NCBI GenBank assembly: GCA_018065365.1
Contig: JAGHTH010000128.1
Coordinates: forward strand, 1-5,970
Length of the DNA: 5,970 nt
Origin: Candidatus Coliplasma caballi
GTDB lineage: Bacteria > Bacillota > Clostridia > Oscillospirales > CAG-382
Reading direction: 5' to 3'
The notes under the pieces were generated by a model. It searched no databases, was not told where the DNA came from, and worked only from the letters and a program-made list of their open reading frames with translations. Every line of letters begins with the position of its first letter. Position 1 is the stretch's first letter. Positions 5,615-5,970 of the stretch are shown here, piece by piece. The position numbers were made by a program, and so were the translations under genes.

Positions 5615-5803
5615 ATGTCAAAACTGTATCAGATCAAAGAAGAATACGTCGAGGAATGGAAATCGAAACTGCCGCCCGAACTGTTTGAGGAGTACCGTAA
5701 GAACGGGTTTGACGTCGATGCGATCGTCGATCATTCGCGCGAGTGGGATATGGGATTGCAAAGGGTGTTAGACCAAGTCGTCGTCATCAAAGACGATGAG
5801 TGA
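5615..5803 (+). CDS. Small acidic protein of unknown function (62 residues)
   Basis: The predicted product is 62 residues, with 16 acidic and 9 Lys/Arg residues, two Trp (15 and 44), no Cys, no signal peptide and no membrane segment. Residues 5-30 are charged and probably helical, interrupted by Pro-Pro at 20-21; residues 40-58 form a second likely helix ending in a Val/Ile-rich stretch (DQVVVI) before an acidic tail. I do not recognise the family. Reality as a gene is supported by a good promoter just upstream, a strong terminator 60 nt downstream, and codon use like the neighbours. The start at 5615 is preferred to the in-frame ATG at 5585, which overlaps the -10 box. The ribosome binding site is weak: GGGA 9 nt before the ATG, with AAAGGA farther off at 14 nt. 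It stands alone in its transcription unit. A DNA-binding, antitoxin-like or protein-partner role could be imagined but nothing in the sequence shows one. Confidence 0.7.
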   Translation: MSKLYQIKEEYVEEWKSKLPPELFEEYRKNGFDVDAIVDHSREWDMGLQRVLDQVVVIKDDE

Positions 5804-5863
5804 TCGGCTGCGTCAGCGAGCGCAGAACCGCAAAAGAAAAAAATTATTTGTTCCTTAACAGGC

Positions 5864-5898
5864 AGAAAGAACGTGGACGAGCCGCGTTCTTTCTTTTT
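5864..5898 (+). terminator. Intrinsic terminator of the small-protein gene
   Basis: Arms at 5864-5876 (AGAAAGAACGTGG) and 5882-5894 (CCGCGTTCTTTCT) pair over 13 bp with one G-T wobble around a 5-nt loop, followed by TTTT and a further T-rich stretch. The minus strand has no U-tract after the stem, so it acts on plus-strand transcripts only. Confidence 0.88.
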
Positions 5899-5970
5899 GT
5901 TTCTGGTATTTTGCTTTCTTGTTTCCGTTCGATACGGGCTTTTTGCCGTACCGGGAATTTGTCCGCTTCG
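5899..5970. other. Right-edge stretch with no assignable feature
   Basis: Seventy-two bases after the terminator contain no start codon with a ribosome binding site on the plus strand. Read on the minus strand, two frames would give Lys/Arg-rich tails that enter from outside the window and stop near 5844 or 5857, so the end of a neighbouring minus-strand gene is possible. However, such a tail would run across the terminator hairpin, and nothing distinguishes it from chance. Confidence 0.4.

Noticed and set aside
5808..5825. Small inverted repeat CTGCG/CGCAG after the small-protein stop codon
   Set aside because: Only 5 bp of stem with an 8-nt loop and no U-tract; the terminator at 5864-5898 explains the transcript end better.

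Overview
The window reads as a chromosomal segment from an anaerobic Gram-positive bacterium of the Clostridia, most likely an uncultured gut lineage. This is an inference from gene content: a DUF4317 gene (a family I know from Clostridia), a two-gene SufC/SufB set with a short scaffold, two lipoproteins with Ser/Glu-rich linkers, strong AGGAGG-type ribosome binding sites, and promoters close to the TTGACA/TATAAT consensus. No mobile element, tRNA, rRNA, CRISPR array or integration site was seen.

Layout. Left edge (1-618, plus): the mature part of a surface lipoprotein whose signal peptide lies just outside the window; base 1 begins the codon of what is probably the lipidated cysteine. It converges on a minus-strand block, and the two meet at a hairpin terminator (645-677) that can work both ways. 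The minus-strand block runs from 5490 down to 694. In transcription order it encodes a DUF4317 protein, an S11-family D-Ala-D-Ala carboxypeptidase lipoprotein, SufC (ATPase), a short SufB/SufD-family Fe-S scaffold, a DUF1294 membrane protein, and a cytidylate-kinase-like P-loop protein. Gaps between the first five genes are 19 nt, 20 nt, 13 nt and a 1-nt TGATG overlap, so they look like one operon driven by a promoter at 5526-5554. The last gene has its own near-perfect promoter (1330-1358) immediately after the DUF1294 stop codon.

Right edge (5558-5898, plus): a divergent unit with its own promoter, an unrecognised 62-residue acidic protein and a strong terminator. Its promoter lies back to back with the operon promoter, the two -35 boxes being 3 nt apart, and an 8-bp direct repeat places one copy in each promoter spacer. 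The last 72 bases hold nothing that can be called.

How the genes fit together. SufC and the scaffold form a minimal Fe-S cluster assembly pair with no SufS/SufU/SufE in view. The carboxypeptidase trims peptidoglycan stem peptides on the outer face of the membrane and carries an unusual Asn-to-Cys change in its second active-site motif. Why cell-wall, Fe-S and uncharacterised genes share a transcript is not evident from the sequence. No clearly new system stands out; the compact Suf pair, its operon partners, the altered carboxypeptidase motif and the small orphan protein deserve the closest look.
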